A stretch of 64,000 nt of DNA from Lineus longissimus (lineage: Eukaryota > Nemertea > Pilidiophora > Heteronemertea > Lineidae), in contig NC_088323.1 in the NCBI RefSeq assembly GCF_910592395.1, positions 11,887,501 through 11,951,500 on the forward strand, read 5' to 3'. A program made the translations under genes and the position numbers. Under the pieces are notes generated by a model. That model made no database searches, had not been told where the DNA came from, and saw nothing but the letters and a program-made list of their open reading frames with translations. Of this stretch, positions 9,766 through 22,175 are shown one piece after another (position 1 is the stretch's first letter; each line of letters begins with the position of its first letter).

Positions 9766-10264
9766 TGTTCTGTAGGGACTGTATATTGATATAACTCCTC
9801 AACCTCTTAAACAAAACAACGTTTATTTCTCCTTGCTTGCTACAAAATCAATCAAACTTTACAAATGTTCATCGCACGTGCTCTCATGGGTGGGCGCGGA
9901 CATCTTAAACTCCTCGCCATTACTCGTTGTTGTCGTTGTTACACATACAACCGTCTCAACCAAATACACAACAATAGGTGGAACTATGACTATAAATCAA
10001 GGATGCATAATGAAGGAGGTACAATATTTAAAAGTATTTTTACGTTATTTTGCATAAAACTGGTAAAAAATCTCGGTACATCGCATTACATAGGCCTCGG
10101 GAGCCAAAGGGTTAATAATGCCTAAGGTCCTTTAATAATTTTGGTACCAAACCAAGTGCTTGAAGTGGTTGGAATACCATAACCTATGCAGACACGTGAG
10201 GGCCATTTACACGGAACCAGTGATCTTGACCGATCCAGATCATTCTAGATTGGTTTGCCGCGTT
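9766..10264. other. Spacer without a recognisable gene
   Basis: AT-rich sequence. The right part (about 10070-10110) contains CCTCGGGAGCCAAAGGGTTAA, which is a diverged reverse complement of CCCTTAACCCCTCGCCTCCC at about 7697. These could be the two ends of an old element enclosing everything between them. Confidence 0.25.
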
Positions 10265-10572
10265 TAACCTCTTGACTCCCAAAACTTGAAAATCACGGGA
10301 TCCCAGGGTGGTCACGTGGTTGCGAAATTGGGTCTGACGTTCACGATGTATGGCGCCCGCATACAACCACCAAAGTCTGGTGACGAGGCACCATCTACCC
10401 AGGCATGCTCTAACTGACCCTACTGTACATCAAACACGCTAAAACCAGCAATAAAATAGCGTCCCAGCTCAAGGGAATAAAAATATTACTGAGACCGACC
10501 TGTCGGTCGTTGGGGAAAAAAACATTATTTCAAAATGACTGACTGGTCGGTCACCGGGATTCAAGAGGTTGA
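10265..10572. repeat. MITE-like segment with short inverted ends
   Basis: AACCTCTTGACTCCC near 10266 is matched by GGGATTCAAGAGGTT near 10558-10572. Inside lies a GACCGACCTGTCGGTC palindrome (about 10493). A single-end relic with the same AACCTCTTGACT word occurs at about 26340. Confidence 0.35.
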
Positions 10573-10879
10573 CTGCGCACCATTGGTCATTCGCAAGAAA
10601 CACAATGTTTAAGTTTTGAATATAAAGTTAAAATAAAAGATTGAGGTGTGTCGTGTAATCAAGCAATGTGCGTATTCATTTACGCGACACTCGTTAATCA
10701 TCTTCTGTAATAATTTGTTTGAGTAATCTTGGAAAGTTTTGAAAAATGGCGTCCATTACATTTACATTCTTCGCTCGTGCCTCATCTCAACTAGAGCCCT
10801 TTGACGAGAGATAATGGCTTTTTCTGGCATTTATCTGAAAAACTTGACTTTCCTGAGAAACATGACAGTGCCCAAGTTT

Positions 10880-10971
10880 CCATTCAATATGACCTCTCTA
10901 ATCAGGATACCTCTCTATTAAGGACAGCATTTGGCAGTCCCGATGGTGTCCTTAATAGAGAGGTTCTACTG
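10880..10971 (-). mobile_element. Truncated pogo/Tigger-type MITE
   Basis: The right end reads TTAATAGAGAGGTTCTACTG, the reverse complement of the terminus of the complete copy at 17897. The left end is lost or degenerate. Confidence 0.5.
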
Positions 10972-10987
10972 AGTGACAAAAATGGTA

Positions 10988-12101
10988 TTTTTAGCTCACC
11001 TCTTAGCAAAGGTGAGCTTATCCCATACCGTGGCGTCCGTCGTCCGTCGTCGTCGTCGTCGTCGTCCGTCGTCCGTTAGCAGGGCACGTTTCGTAACTGT
11101 TAGAGCTATTGAGTTGAAACTTGGTACACATGTACCCTTATGTAATGACACCTTGGAGACCAAGTTTCGGTCCGATTCGTTTCATGGTTTGGCCACCAGG
11201 GGGCCAAACGTTAAAAGTGAAAATATGCAATATCTCCCTTAATAGTAGTCGGGAAATTTTGAAAAAAATATGGTAGGTACTTCTAGCAAAGGTGCATCAT
11301 ATATCCTCCGGGTTTTTGATTTGACCTCCTTTTCAAGGTCACAGAGGTCAAATGGTGTAAATTGGCCGTTAGGATGTAACAATGGCACGTTTCTGAACTG
11401 CAATGACTATTGATACCAAATTTGGTACACATTTACCCCTTAGTCAGGTGATCTCAGGGACCGAAGTTTGGTCCAATATGATTCACCACTTGACCACCAG
11501 GGGGCAAAATCCAAAAACCTTAAAAATGTGATTATTCCTTAACTTCTTGCCCGATTGCCACCAATTTGATATCATGGGTACATCTAACCACCATACAGTA
11601 TATGTCACACAGGTTTTTAATTTGACCTTCTTGTCAAGGTCACAGAGGTCAAATGGCGTAAATTCGCCGTCAGGCCGTAACTATGGCACGTTTCTTAACT
11701 GCAATGACTATTGATCACAAATTAAGTACACATGTACCCCTTGGTCGGGTGATCTCAGGTACCGAAGTTTGGTGCAATCTGATTTGCCGTTTGGCCTCCA
11801 GGGAGGGGGCTAAATTCTTCAAAATGCCATTATTCCTAGTAATGACTTGCCCGATTGGCACCAATTTTATATCATAGGTACATCTAATTCTAACAACCAT
11901 TCAATGTGTCACCCGGGTCTTCTTTGATTTGACCTACTTTTCAAGGTCACAGAGGTCGAATGTTCTGTAAATTGACCATTTTGGGGAAATTGTAATTGCT
12001 TGGACCTACATCAAACCTAACACTATATGACACAATACCATGCTCTTTATCCATCTTTCCTCCACATGAGGTGAGCACAATGGCCCTGGCCATTTCATTT
12101 C
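10988..12101 (+). mobile_element. Hairpin-ended non-autonomous element, family 1, copy 2
   Basis: It has the same organisation as the copy at 8388: starting hairpin, GTC microsatellite, three ~299-bp monomers, and the closing hairpin AATGGCC-CT-GGCCATT at 12079-12094. It is about 97 percent identical to copy 1 by eye, so both moved recently. The right flank is unrelated to that of copy 1, which fixes the end at TTTCAT. Confidence 0.75.
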
Positions 12102-12409
12102 CTAATGTTTAGTCGGGATCGTGGGATTATTGATTTCTGCCCGTTTCTAGTATTGTGAGGATGTATTTGGTCATTTGTTTTGATGCATGAATGAAGTAAC
12201 CCAGATCGCAATTATTGAAAAATTTGTGTAGAAACTTCATTTGTAGTAGAGTGTGTATATCTGTTACTTCTAATAATTTTAAAGTCTTGAATAAGGGTTT
12301 GGTGTGGGCAATGAGCAGAGCAGATAATAATAATTAAATGACCTGAAATCTATCGCCTTGTCTATTATCTTTTTCACTAGGCTAAAGTTCATTTCTGTGA
12401 CTCTTCTTT

Positions 12410-13555
12410 GTATCACAGTGACATCTCTGTGAGACCACCTTGTTGTCTGTTAAAGACTGCACACCAAGATATGGCTCCATAAGCAATATCTCTTTGAGAA
12501 CATCTTGGTGTCCGATTAGGACTGCACACCGAAGACTTCCCTCCATAAGGAACGCTCTAGACTCTACGAGAAAATATTGTTGACCGATTGGGACACCACA
12601 CTGAAGACATGCCTACATACCTTTGAGACCACACCGAACACATCCATTTGAGACCCCCTTTTTGTCTGATCAGGACAGCACACCATAGTCTCCATAAGTG
12701 ACATCTCAATGAGACCACCTTGTTGTCTGTTCGGTGCAGCACGCACACTGAAGATATGCGTCCATAAAGGACATCTCTATGAGACCATCTTGTTGTCTGA
12801 TTGGACAAGACAAGTCTCCAAGAGTGACATCTGTATGAGGACACCTTGTTGGCTGATTGTGACAGCACATTGAAGACTTGTCTCTATAAGTGGCATCCCT
12901 TCGACAACTCACTAAAGACTTGCCTCAAAAAGGGACACGTCTTTGAGACCATCTAGTTGTCTGCTTGAGACAAGTGACATATGTATGAGGACACCTTGTT
13001 GGCTGATTGTGACAGCACATTGAAGACTTGTCTCCATAAAAGACATCCATTCGAGAGCACACTGAAGACTTGCATCAAAAAGGGACATGTCTTTGAGACC
13101 ATCTAGTTGTCTGGTTGAGACAAGACATGTCTCCATAAGTGACATATGTACGCGGACACCTTGTAGGCTGATTGTGACAGCACATTGAAGACCTGTCTCT
13201 AGTGGCATCCCTTCGAGAGCACACTGAAAACTTGCCTCCAAAAGGGACATCTTGTTGATACCATCTTGTATTCTGATTGAGACAAGACTATGTTTCCATA
13301 AGTGACATCTATATGAGGACACCTTGCTGATTGGGGCAGCACATCGAAACTTGCCTCCAAAAGGGAATCTCTTAATGACAATCTTGTTGTCTGATTGAGA
13401 CAAGACAGTCATGTGTCCATAAGTGACACCTCCATGCGACATTTTGTTGACTTATTGGGAGGGCACACTGAATACTTGTCTCTATAAATATCATCTCTAT
13501 GAGACTATCTTGTTGATTGATTGGGACAGCACACTAAAGACTTGTCTCCATCAGG
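12410..13555. repeat. Degenerate tandem array, units of about 60-90 bp
   Basis: A unit built from GAGACCATCTTGTTGTCTGAT, GACAGCACACTGAAGACTTG and CTCCATAAGTGACATC is repeated some fifteen times with indels. The minus-strand frames here (Met-Ser-Leu-Met-Glu-like repeats) follow from the repeat and are not genes. Confidence 0.75.
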
Positions 13556-15009
13556 AATATAACAGAAAAGAGGCGGCGGAAGGGGCTCTTTAGATAATGG
13601 CTGAAATTACAGCTAAAATCATTACGAATGTTTTCATTTCATCATATTTTGTTGGTAGGGCATAGATCTCAACATTATTTAGCATTCGGTGCAAATCGAC
13701 TACGTTTGGAGGGTTCAAATGGACCCTTTCAATATTGGGCGGGGTACTTTTTGGGGCTATTTTCAAAAAAATTCAATTAAAAAACAAATTTACCGTGCGA
13801 TGGACATATATACCAGCTTTATATGAATAAATGATTGTTCCAGATCATTTCCACCAAAAAAAGTATATTTGCCATATTCGACTGATAAATCAGGTACTAA
13901 GGGTTGGGGTCTATAAGGATTTTCAGTTAAAGTCAACCGAAAAACCTAAAATTATGAATTATAGTTTTTTTTATCTGTTTTTGGTATGAGGGGATTACAA
14001 ATGATGAAACGGACTAAAAGTAAGTTGTTCAGTGTGAATTACAGAAAATATAAGGGTTAGATCGGTCAAAAAGGGCCAAAATAAGCAATAATGCAATACG
14101 CCTAAGAATTGCCTAAAATCACCTCATCCACTGGGACAATTTCCTGATATATTCCCAATTCTGCACAGATCTAATTCAAGACCAACGGTCTTTTACATTT
14201 TTCTCGGTTGTTGGTGGTGCCGAACGAGTTGAAAATGCCATTTTCTGAAGGACAGTCATAATTTTGTCTTCCACATCATTTGTTTTTGTTAAAAAATAAC
14301 TCATTCAAACCAGTTTTCCATGCATAAAGGAACACTACATATCTCCTTTGTAACAGAAAAACAATAGACCTTGGGATAAATCACAAATGAAATCAGAGAA
14401 AGTGTTAAAACAGACAAGGAGGAAGGATGTGACAAAGTTAAAGTGTCCTTAGCTTAAGTGACTTTATATCATATGAACAAACTTTTATTTCAATATAAAG
14501 CCATGTTGCATGTAATATTATTATATTTCCTACCTTTACCGAACCATCAATGCAGTTTTGGAGCAACTGGTGAGGTTATCAGGGTTAGGGTTAGCGTTGG
14601 AACACACAAAATTCACAATAGTCAATACACAGTCACAACACAGAAAAGTGGGCGTGATCAGGGCAGCACCGTGATTCTAACATTTTCTGCTCGTTAAATC
14701 AGACATTCTCGGATTTCTACTAGCTAGCCCAAGACATTCCGATGATGTAGGCTCTGGTCAAGGTTTAATATCGATTGATGCAAATTTTATGTTATGTTTT
14801 GTCTTGTTTTCATGTTCAATCTCCCTCTTTTGAAAAAGCCGGCTGACATGTCATGTCTGTGTTTATACACGTGCATTTATTTACACCTTAAATACACAGT
14901 CTCAGGGCAGCTAGTGCGCGCGCAGCTAACACGCGCACATGAGCCTGCGGCGCCTAACGGCCAACCCTAAAACCAACTACTGCTTTTAGCGTTATTCCAA
15001 TGTTAGTGC
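13556..15009. other. No recognisable gene
   Basis: AT-rich single-copy-looking DNA. A short GGGTTAGGGTTAGCG stretch near 14583 resembles two telomere-type units but is too short to mean anything. Confidence 0.35.
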
Positions 15010-16700
15010 CCTCACAAGTGACAACCACATTCAACCTCATGAGGAAACTTGTCACAATCTGATATGATGATAAGGACCAAGATTGTCCTCATGTTTTTGG
15101 CTCTTGCTAGACAGTGCGTTGGTTGATCTTGATCAGGGACAAGCATATTCAACCTCAGTGAGGTAATAGTCGTCACTACCTGGTATGATGATAAGCCAAA
15201 CATAAGATTGTCTTCATCTATAAGGCCATGGGAATTATTAATCCTGTTTACCGTCCACCTCCCGCATGGGTTCTGAGCGAACATGAAATATTTTCATTAT
15301 TTTTCTTTAAATCTATTTATTTTATTGTTGCCATCATTTTTTTATTTAAATAATCTTTCCAGTGGTTCATCTTTACCTTAAATGATTGAAACAATAAAAA
15401 CTTGGCAGGGTAGGCTCTTCATCATAATAATGACATTTTTTCAATGCCTCATGTTGATGGCCGACCTGATTTCCATATACTGGAACTTGCTGAATCGCGT
15501 GTTTTGACCAGTAAATCAGACTGTAACCGATAATGAATAATGAAAAATGAAAAAAAGCCTCATCATCTTTTTAAATCACTCGGACGGTAAACAGGATTAA
15601 TCATTCCTATGGCCTAAATCATGAATAAATATTAATAGTCACAACCTGTGATGTTGGTCAGGGACAAGCATATTCGACCTCATATGAGGAAACTACTCAC
15701 AATCTGATATGACGATTCAGACCAAAATTTTGTCCTCATTTTAGGACTTGAATTGTTGTGGAAATAATAATCACAACCTTTGATCTTGATCAGGGACAAT
15801 CATATTCAACCTCATCAGGATTATGGACTAAGAAGTGTCTTAATCTGGGCTGGCAGTTATTCAACAGACAACCTCATCAGGAAAATAGCTGATATGATGA
15901 TTATGTAATAATATAGGAGTGTCCTCATCTCATAACTTTAAATAATTGTCACAACCTGAGATCTTGATGAGGGACAGTTATTCAAACACACGAGGGAAAC
16001 AGTCACAATCGGATATGATGATATGAATGAAAAAAGATGGTACCTGTTTTTTTACTTGAATTGTGAAGGAAATAATAGTCACAACCTGTGATCTTCATAT
16101 GGGACAGTAACATTCACCTTAGTCACAACCTGTTATGATAAGGCCCGATTTGGCAGTCATATTTAACTTGTAAGGAAAATAGTCACAACCTGATATGATG
16201 ACAAGACCAATATATGTCAGTTTTCGTTTATAACTGGACTGATGAAGAAAATATTAATCTCATAGCTCGAGTGTGATTATGATGATTGGCCAAGACATGG
16301 CACGGCACCGTGTGGTATTCGCAATGTTACCCGGTCCAGCCGGTTGACATTTCGCCATGTCTCCCGGCAGGGTCACAGTTGTTGAATCTTCATGACTTCA
16401 CCACCTCTCTGCTGCTTTTGAACTACTGCCTCGGTCCTGGGCCAAAGAAACTGTCGGGGAGGGGGGGGGGAATATTCAGAGACGACCTCATCCAGAAAGC
16501 ACTGGAGGTACAGGCTTGAAAACCTCTGGAGACATCATATCCAGGCGGGGCTACATTCAGCATGTTACCCTCCGTGGTGGGCAACATTTATATATTCCGA
16601 CCCCGCGACTTTGACCACAGACAGTCATGTTTAATACTTCAGAAGGATATATGCACAACCAGATATGAGGATAATACTGAATAGCCAAGACAAGTTCCTA
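15010..16700. repeat. Degenerate tandem array of ~100-130 bp units, with an insertion
   Basis: Recurrent phrases are TAGTCACAACCTGTGATCTT, ATCAGGGACAAGCATATTCA, ACCTCATGAGGAAA and CAATCTGATATGATGAT. They appear near 15020, 15130, 15650, 15780, 15880, 15960, 16080, 16150 and 16620. The array is interrupted by the TIR element at 15222-15616. A run of 10 or more G lies near 16457. Confidence 0.6.
15222..15616. mobile_element. TIR element inserted in the tandem array
   Basis: The left end AAGGCCATGGGAATTATTAA continues into TCCTGTTTACCGTCC. The right end is the near-perfect reverse complement (CGGACGGTAAACAGGATTAA then TCATTCCTATGGCCT). The arms are about 33 bp and the interior is AT-rich and non-coding. 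Confidence 0.65.
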
Positions 16701-17896
16701 TTGGGGAGAAAAATTAAAAACATAAGACACAGTAAATTGTAAAATTATCCTTTTATAGGTAATAACATTCAAATCTTGCACTTTTTACATAATACTCCAC
16801 GATTCTTTAGAACCACGGCCCACACCCCTGTCCGCCTAGATCAGGCGGACCCAAAATCTAGAGAATAATAGATCGGGTTGTCCAAGAAAAGAAAGGGTTT
16901 CACATGAAAATTTTACAACTATTTTACCACTCGGCACATCACACCATTGTAAATAAAGAAGTTGTCTCTAAACTGCCCTCGATAACAACTGAAGATGAAG
17001 ACACAGACCAACATTTCTGTGAAAACTGCCATCAGTGTCAACCATTCAGACTCCTGCTCCAGTCAAAGAAGTGCCTTACCATTTGAAATAACAGTGCCAT
17101 TATGATTTGAAATAGGCCCATTAATCAATCCTGACCTGTCAGACATTCTTAACATCACCCCGGAGAATCAAAATCCTGAACTCGGCCGAACATTAAGTGC
17201 CAAGTCCAGGTTCCGAGTCTTCCGGTATTCCTGAATTCCGAGTCCCTCGATTGAGTGTCTGGGAAAACAGCACTTCCTTCAAAGACGGGATAAAGGTCTA
17301 ATTCAACTTGTGAATTAGGATCTGGGGATATTGGGGAACACGACAGTTGAAGTTTCACATTAAAGGTTACGTCATATAGGCTGCAATAGGTGAAAAGCTT
17401 TTGATGTTCATGCTTGCTCAATGATCTTTTGCTTTGTCACGCCGCCCAAACAGAGATGTGGTGAAATCAGCCCATAGCAGGCCAAGTATCTCTAGGTCTG
17501 AATGTACGTGTCTGTTAAATACTAAATTTAGGTATGCCATGGGAGAACCATTATTGCGAGGAAATGATTGAAGGACTCGGAATTCAGGAATACCAGACAA
17601 CTCGCAACCTGGACTTGGCACTCAATGACCGGAATTAAGGATTTGGATTTTCTGCGGTGAACATGGTGAAATCGGTCAGTAGTTGTTGTGCCTGCACTCA
17701 TTAGCAGTGTCATTTCAATAACAATCCATTATAAGAATGGGCCACAACCTGATACAAATCCGGAACAGTTTACAGCAACATGTTATAAAACACATCACAA
17801 ATTTTTTAGCCTCATCAACTTTGACAATAACTTAACTACCGAGGAGTAACAAAGAGCAGCCACTATGCATGTAATGTCCAAGAATTAAACAAACTA
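16701..17896. other. No recognisable gene
   Basis: Short open frames occur but lack domain similarity or convincing splice sites. A TTCCGAGTC-type word is repeated in both orientations around 17210-17250 and 17575-17640, which suggests an eroded inverted-repeat element. Confidence 0.3.
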
Positions 17897-18055
17897 CAGT
17901 AGAACCTCTCTATTAAGGACATCCTCGGCCTGATAAATGCTGTCCTTAATAGAGAGGTGACTTGATTGGAGAGGTCAAATTGAATGGAAAGACCCGACTA
18001 AGGACCAAAACTGGTGTCCTTTATAGAGAGGTGTCCGCTAAGGGAGGTTATACTG
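17897..18055 (+). mobile_element. Complete pogo/Tigger-type MITE with TA duplication
   Basis: The ends are CAGTAGAACCTCTCTATTAA and, at the right, GGGAGGTTATACTG, and both sides are flanked by TA. CAGT-starting inverted repeats with TA duplication fit the pogo/Tc1-mariner group. Internal copies of the CTCTCTATTAAGGAC motif sit near both ends. Confidence 0.75.
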
Positions 18056-18490
18056 TATACATACGTAGCTTGCTTGGCTAATGAGTAGCCGATTAGTAGT
18101 AGGCTCCCAAGTAGATTGTGTTTGAAGGGTAAGGGTGACATTTGTACAGAGTTTGGCGATACCTTTTGACATGTTCAAGGGGTTCAACCTTTAGATATCT
18201 CCGTTAAAAAATTAAGCATTCTTAATTCCACTGAAAGAGCACTACGGGGACTCGCACAGGGGGCTATGTGACAATGGACTTGTGCAATGTCCGAAGGAGC
18301 TCTCAAGCAGAGGGCTGTGCGGCTTTGATGGGCTTCCTAGATGACTAATAAAAGATTCCCTTGGAGAATCTGACGTCCTGGGAAAATGGCTGTTTCATGA
18401 TTGCGCCTGGAGTTGGCAGTTTCATTTTGCAATGATTCCGGCATTGGCTGAACAGAGAATGACAATGTCTTCTTACGTAGTTGTATGTAA
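18056..18490. other. No recognisable gene
   Basis: Unique-looking non-coding sequence between two small elements. Confidence 0.35.
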
Positions 18491-18553
18491 ATGAAATGGC
18501 CAGGGCCATTGTGCTCAACTCCCTGACATACCTCTCTTGAGGTGAGCTAAAAA
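18491..18553 (-). mobile_element. 63 bp minimal copy of hairpin-ended family 1
   Basis: Only the two ends are present: ATGAAATGGCCAGGGCCATT plus GTGCTCA at the left, and GAGGTGAGCTAAAAA at the right. The monomers and the microsatellite are gone. Both terminal structures survive, so this is an internal-deletion product or an end-only mobilised copy. Confidence 0.7.
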
Positions 18554-20089
18554 TGCTTGCTTTACCAGGTTTTTACCAATAATATCAGCTTACAGCTGCA
18601 GTGGAAGTTATATCACTGGATCATCCCACCTACACTAGACATGTGAACATACACACCTTTCAACTGCACTACTGCGGCTACTTTTGACATTGGAGCGAAT
18701 AGGGCATATACCTAAATTGATCCCCACTACACGCTAAAAATGTTCTTTGCCGCAAGTTGCATTGAAGCATTGGAATCATTTTGGTTGAACAGGCCTTCAA
18801 GTTGGCAAAAAATAAATCTTTAAATCCCAACACGTTCTTTTAAGGCATACAAGTCAATTGTAACAGTACCCCTTTAAAAAAAAGATGTGCCCAGGGTGGT
18901 AGCTATGATTGAGCAACTCATTTGAGGTCTATTGAAAGGTTTAAGGATAGTCCAGCACTAAAGTCTCAAGTTGATAACGCATAGCCTAGTTTATATATAA
19001 CTCCAAAATGACCTTTGATACAATGAGTCTACTGCAGCACGGACATTTACTTGGACACAAGACATGGTTGATAAACACACAAGTATTCAATGTTAACAAG
19101 CTGGCCTTGGCTAAGTATGGGGATTCCTCTAATGCATTACACATTAGGTATTGACGGCCAAGGGACTGCCTAGAAGTCAAATTTGACCAATTCACCCATA
19201 GCTAAGAGCAACAGGTGCAAATCAACACATCAATTAAGAAGAAATGACGCTGAGGCTGTTCTTGTGTGACCGTATATCATATTTTTGCAGGCTATTTTTA
19301 CATGTGTTCCGCCACACATTCGCATTTAGGCAAAATCTTTCTTTGCCATTAGCATTGAAGAACTTGACATAGTGACCTCAAGAAACTCCTTTACACCTTG
19401 TGATTTTTTAGGTTATTTTTGGGACATGTTTTTTGCACTGTTCTGCTTCATATGGGGACATTTTATCACCGCATGCCATCAAACTTATTCGGCGGCCAAA
19501 CTTAAAAGGATGTCTCTGAAATTGCAATCTCCATCAGAAAAAGACATATTTTTGATTTCAGGCAATAATTTATGGGTTGTAGGAGCTGAACTGAACATTT
19601 TGTGGTGCAAAAAATGCTTTACGACTGCATTAAACCTCATTAGGGCAAATTAATTTTGGATTTTGCAGTATACAAGTGTATTTCATTCATTTATTCAAAC
19701 GAAAAAGAAAATTTGAAAAAAATCTTTTTGAATTTGTTTTTCTGATCATTTTTTTCTCTCCTAATTTGGGGACCATATACATTTGCTATTAAACCATTGT
19801 AATGATTTTCACCCAGATCTTTGCCAGCAATATCAAGTATAGACTACTTGCCAAGTATGGATTATAGAATATGTCAAACGATAATTCAAGATAGGCAAGG
19901 AATGGTTCATGATTTTCTGACATATACAGATGGAATATGACGTTAAGGGTATGTTTACATATAGAGGTGTACAAATGCTGTACTATAAGCTCATCAAGGT
20001 TTACGAAGCTCACTATTGCTCAAGTAAAGTAAGATCATTGCATTCCTTCAAATGAGAAACATGTATTCAGCACATGATCACATCAACAG
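18554..20089. other. No recognisable gene
   Basis: AT-rich non-coding sequence. The 93-codon open frame at 19372-19653 shows no domain. Confidence 0.3.
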
Positions 20090-20254
20090 TTTAGATTTAT
20101 CTGTTTTAGACTTTATGTAAAATAGAAAATAACCACAAAAAGTGGAGAATATCTGGTCACATGACGTGCCATGTGACCAACTTTTTGTGATTATTCTCAA
20201 CTTTTTGTGATTATTTTTTTCCTCTTTATTAAGAGTCTAAAACAGATAAACTAA
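20090..20254. mobile_element. MITE with TTTATCTGTTTTAGACT inverted ends
   Basis: TTTATCTGTTTTAGACT at 20096 is matched by AGTCTAAAACAGATAAA ending near 20250. The centre holds a second palindrome, GGTCACATG-ACGTGC-CATGTGACC, and a direct repeat of AACTTTTTGTGATTATT. Confidence 0.65.
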
Positions 20255-21060
20255 AAGTGCTGTTGGGAGTATGATCAAATACATGTATTCATCACTCAAA
20301 TGGAGTTAGGTTACTGAATTCCTCAAAAAAAGTTTCTCATACATCAGTGACCTTTTTGTACAGCATTCTATTTATCAACAAACCTTTAACTTACAGTAGA
20401 GTATTGCTTAGTCCTTCGATAATCACTGTCTTCTGCTACCAAAATATCAGACTTCTTTAATACTTCCATTCATCATTTTGTTACCTGCCTAAATCTTACC
20501 ACAGTAACAGAAGTTGCCACGAAAACTGTAACGTTTTTTTCGGCCAATGGTTTTGCCAAACATGGAGAAATATGATATAATGCAATATTTCAAAACGATT
20601 ACATGTAAAGGAAAATACAATTTTCAAAAATTTCGCAGAAAACCAATGTACATCACCATACACATGGTTTAAATGGCTGAAATGTCAAATCATAAAATTA
20701 CACCATCTGAAAGCATAATTATTTGAAAATCCATCCAGCAATCATTTTAATATTCTCAGACACTGCCTACTTCTGTTATTATCATTTTAACCAACCATAT
20801 TTTAAAATGGGACATGACAATCTGTTACTAAAACATAAACACCTATCCAGATTACTTAATCCTATCAGAAGCTATCACAGATAAAATGTACAAATGCTTT
20901 CCTCTTTTCTTTCATTTTAAACACCCAGATATTAGATATTGGTGCCAACCTGCAAAGCTCAAACCTGTCCTCCAAAACGAACTTAGAACTAACAGCATAA
21001 TCAGAACACTGTCCTTTGGCCCTTCCACTCACTGGTCATGTCAACTGGTTTTATATACAG
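20255..21060. other. No recognisable gene
   Basis: AT-rich sequence without a supportable gene or repeat. Confidence 0.35.
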
Positions 21061-22175
21061 ATGAAATGGCCAGGGCCATTGTGCTCACCTCATGTGGAGG
21101 AAAGATGGATAAAGAGCATGGTATTGTGTCATGTAGTGTTAGGTTTGATGTAGGTCCAAGCTTTTTCAATTTCCCCAAAATGGCCAATTTACAGTACATT
21201 CGACCTCGGTGACCTTGAAAAGCAGGTCAAATCAAAGAAGACCCGGGTGACACATTGAATGGTTGTTAGAATTAGATGTACCTATGATATAAAATTGGTG
21301 CCAATTGGGCAAGTCATTACTAGGAATAATGGCATTTTGAAGAATTTAGGATTTGGCCCCCTCCCTGGAGGCCAAACGGCAAATCAGATCGCACCAAACT
21401 TCGGTACCTGAGATCACCTGACCAAGGGGTACATGTGTACTTAATTTGTGATCAATAGTCATTGCAGTTAAGAAACGTGCCATAGTTATGGCCTGACGGC
21501 AAATTTACGCCATTTGACCTCTGTGACCTTGACAAGAAGGTCAAATTAAAAACCTGTGTGACATATACTGTATGGTGGTTAGATGTACCCATGATATCAA
21601 ATTGGTGGCAATCGGGCAAGAAGTTAAGGAATAATCACATTTTTAAGGTTTTTGGATTTTGCCCCCTGGTGGTCAAGTGGTGAATCATATTGGACCAAAC
21701 TTCGGTCCCTGAGATCACCTGACTAAGGGGTAAATGTGTACCAAATTTGGTATCAATAGTCATTGCAGTTTAGAAACGTGCCATCGTTACATCCTAACGG
21801 CCAATTTACACCATTTGGCCTCTGTGACCTTGAAAAGGAGGTCAAATCAAAAACCCGGAGGATATATGATGCACCTTTGCTAGAAGTACCTACCATATTT
21901 TTTTCAAAATTTCCCGACTACTATTAAGGGAGATATTGCATATTTTCACTTTTAACGTTTGGCCCCCTGATGACCAAACCATGAAACGAATCGGACCGAA
22001 ACTTGGTCTCCAAGGTGTCATTACATAAGGGTACATGTGTACCAAGTTTCAACTCAATAGCTCTAACAGTTACGAAACGTGCCCTGCTAACGGACGACGG
22101 ACGACGACAACGACGACGGACGACGGACGCCACGGTATGGGATAAGCTCACCTCTGCTAAGAGGTGAGCTAAAAA
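21061..22175 (-). mobile_element. Hairpin-ended non-autonomous element, family 1, copy 3 (inverted)
   Basis: This is the reverse orientation of the copies at 8388 and 10988. It starts with ATGAAATGGCCAGGGCCATT (hairpin 21065-21080) and carries three monomers. It ends with the microsatellite, GAGGTGAGCT and an A run. The flanks differ from the other copies, and the boundaries agree to within a few bases. Confidence 0.75.

Noticed and set aside
12557-13442. Several overlapping minus-strand frames up to 176 codons
   Set aside because: Produced by a degenerate tandem repeat; all frames show the same repetitive peptides.
14580-14600. Telomere-like GGGTTAGGGTTAG
   Set aside because: Only two units; no array.
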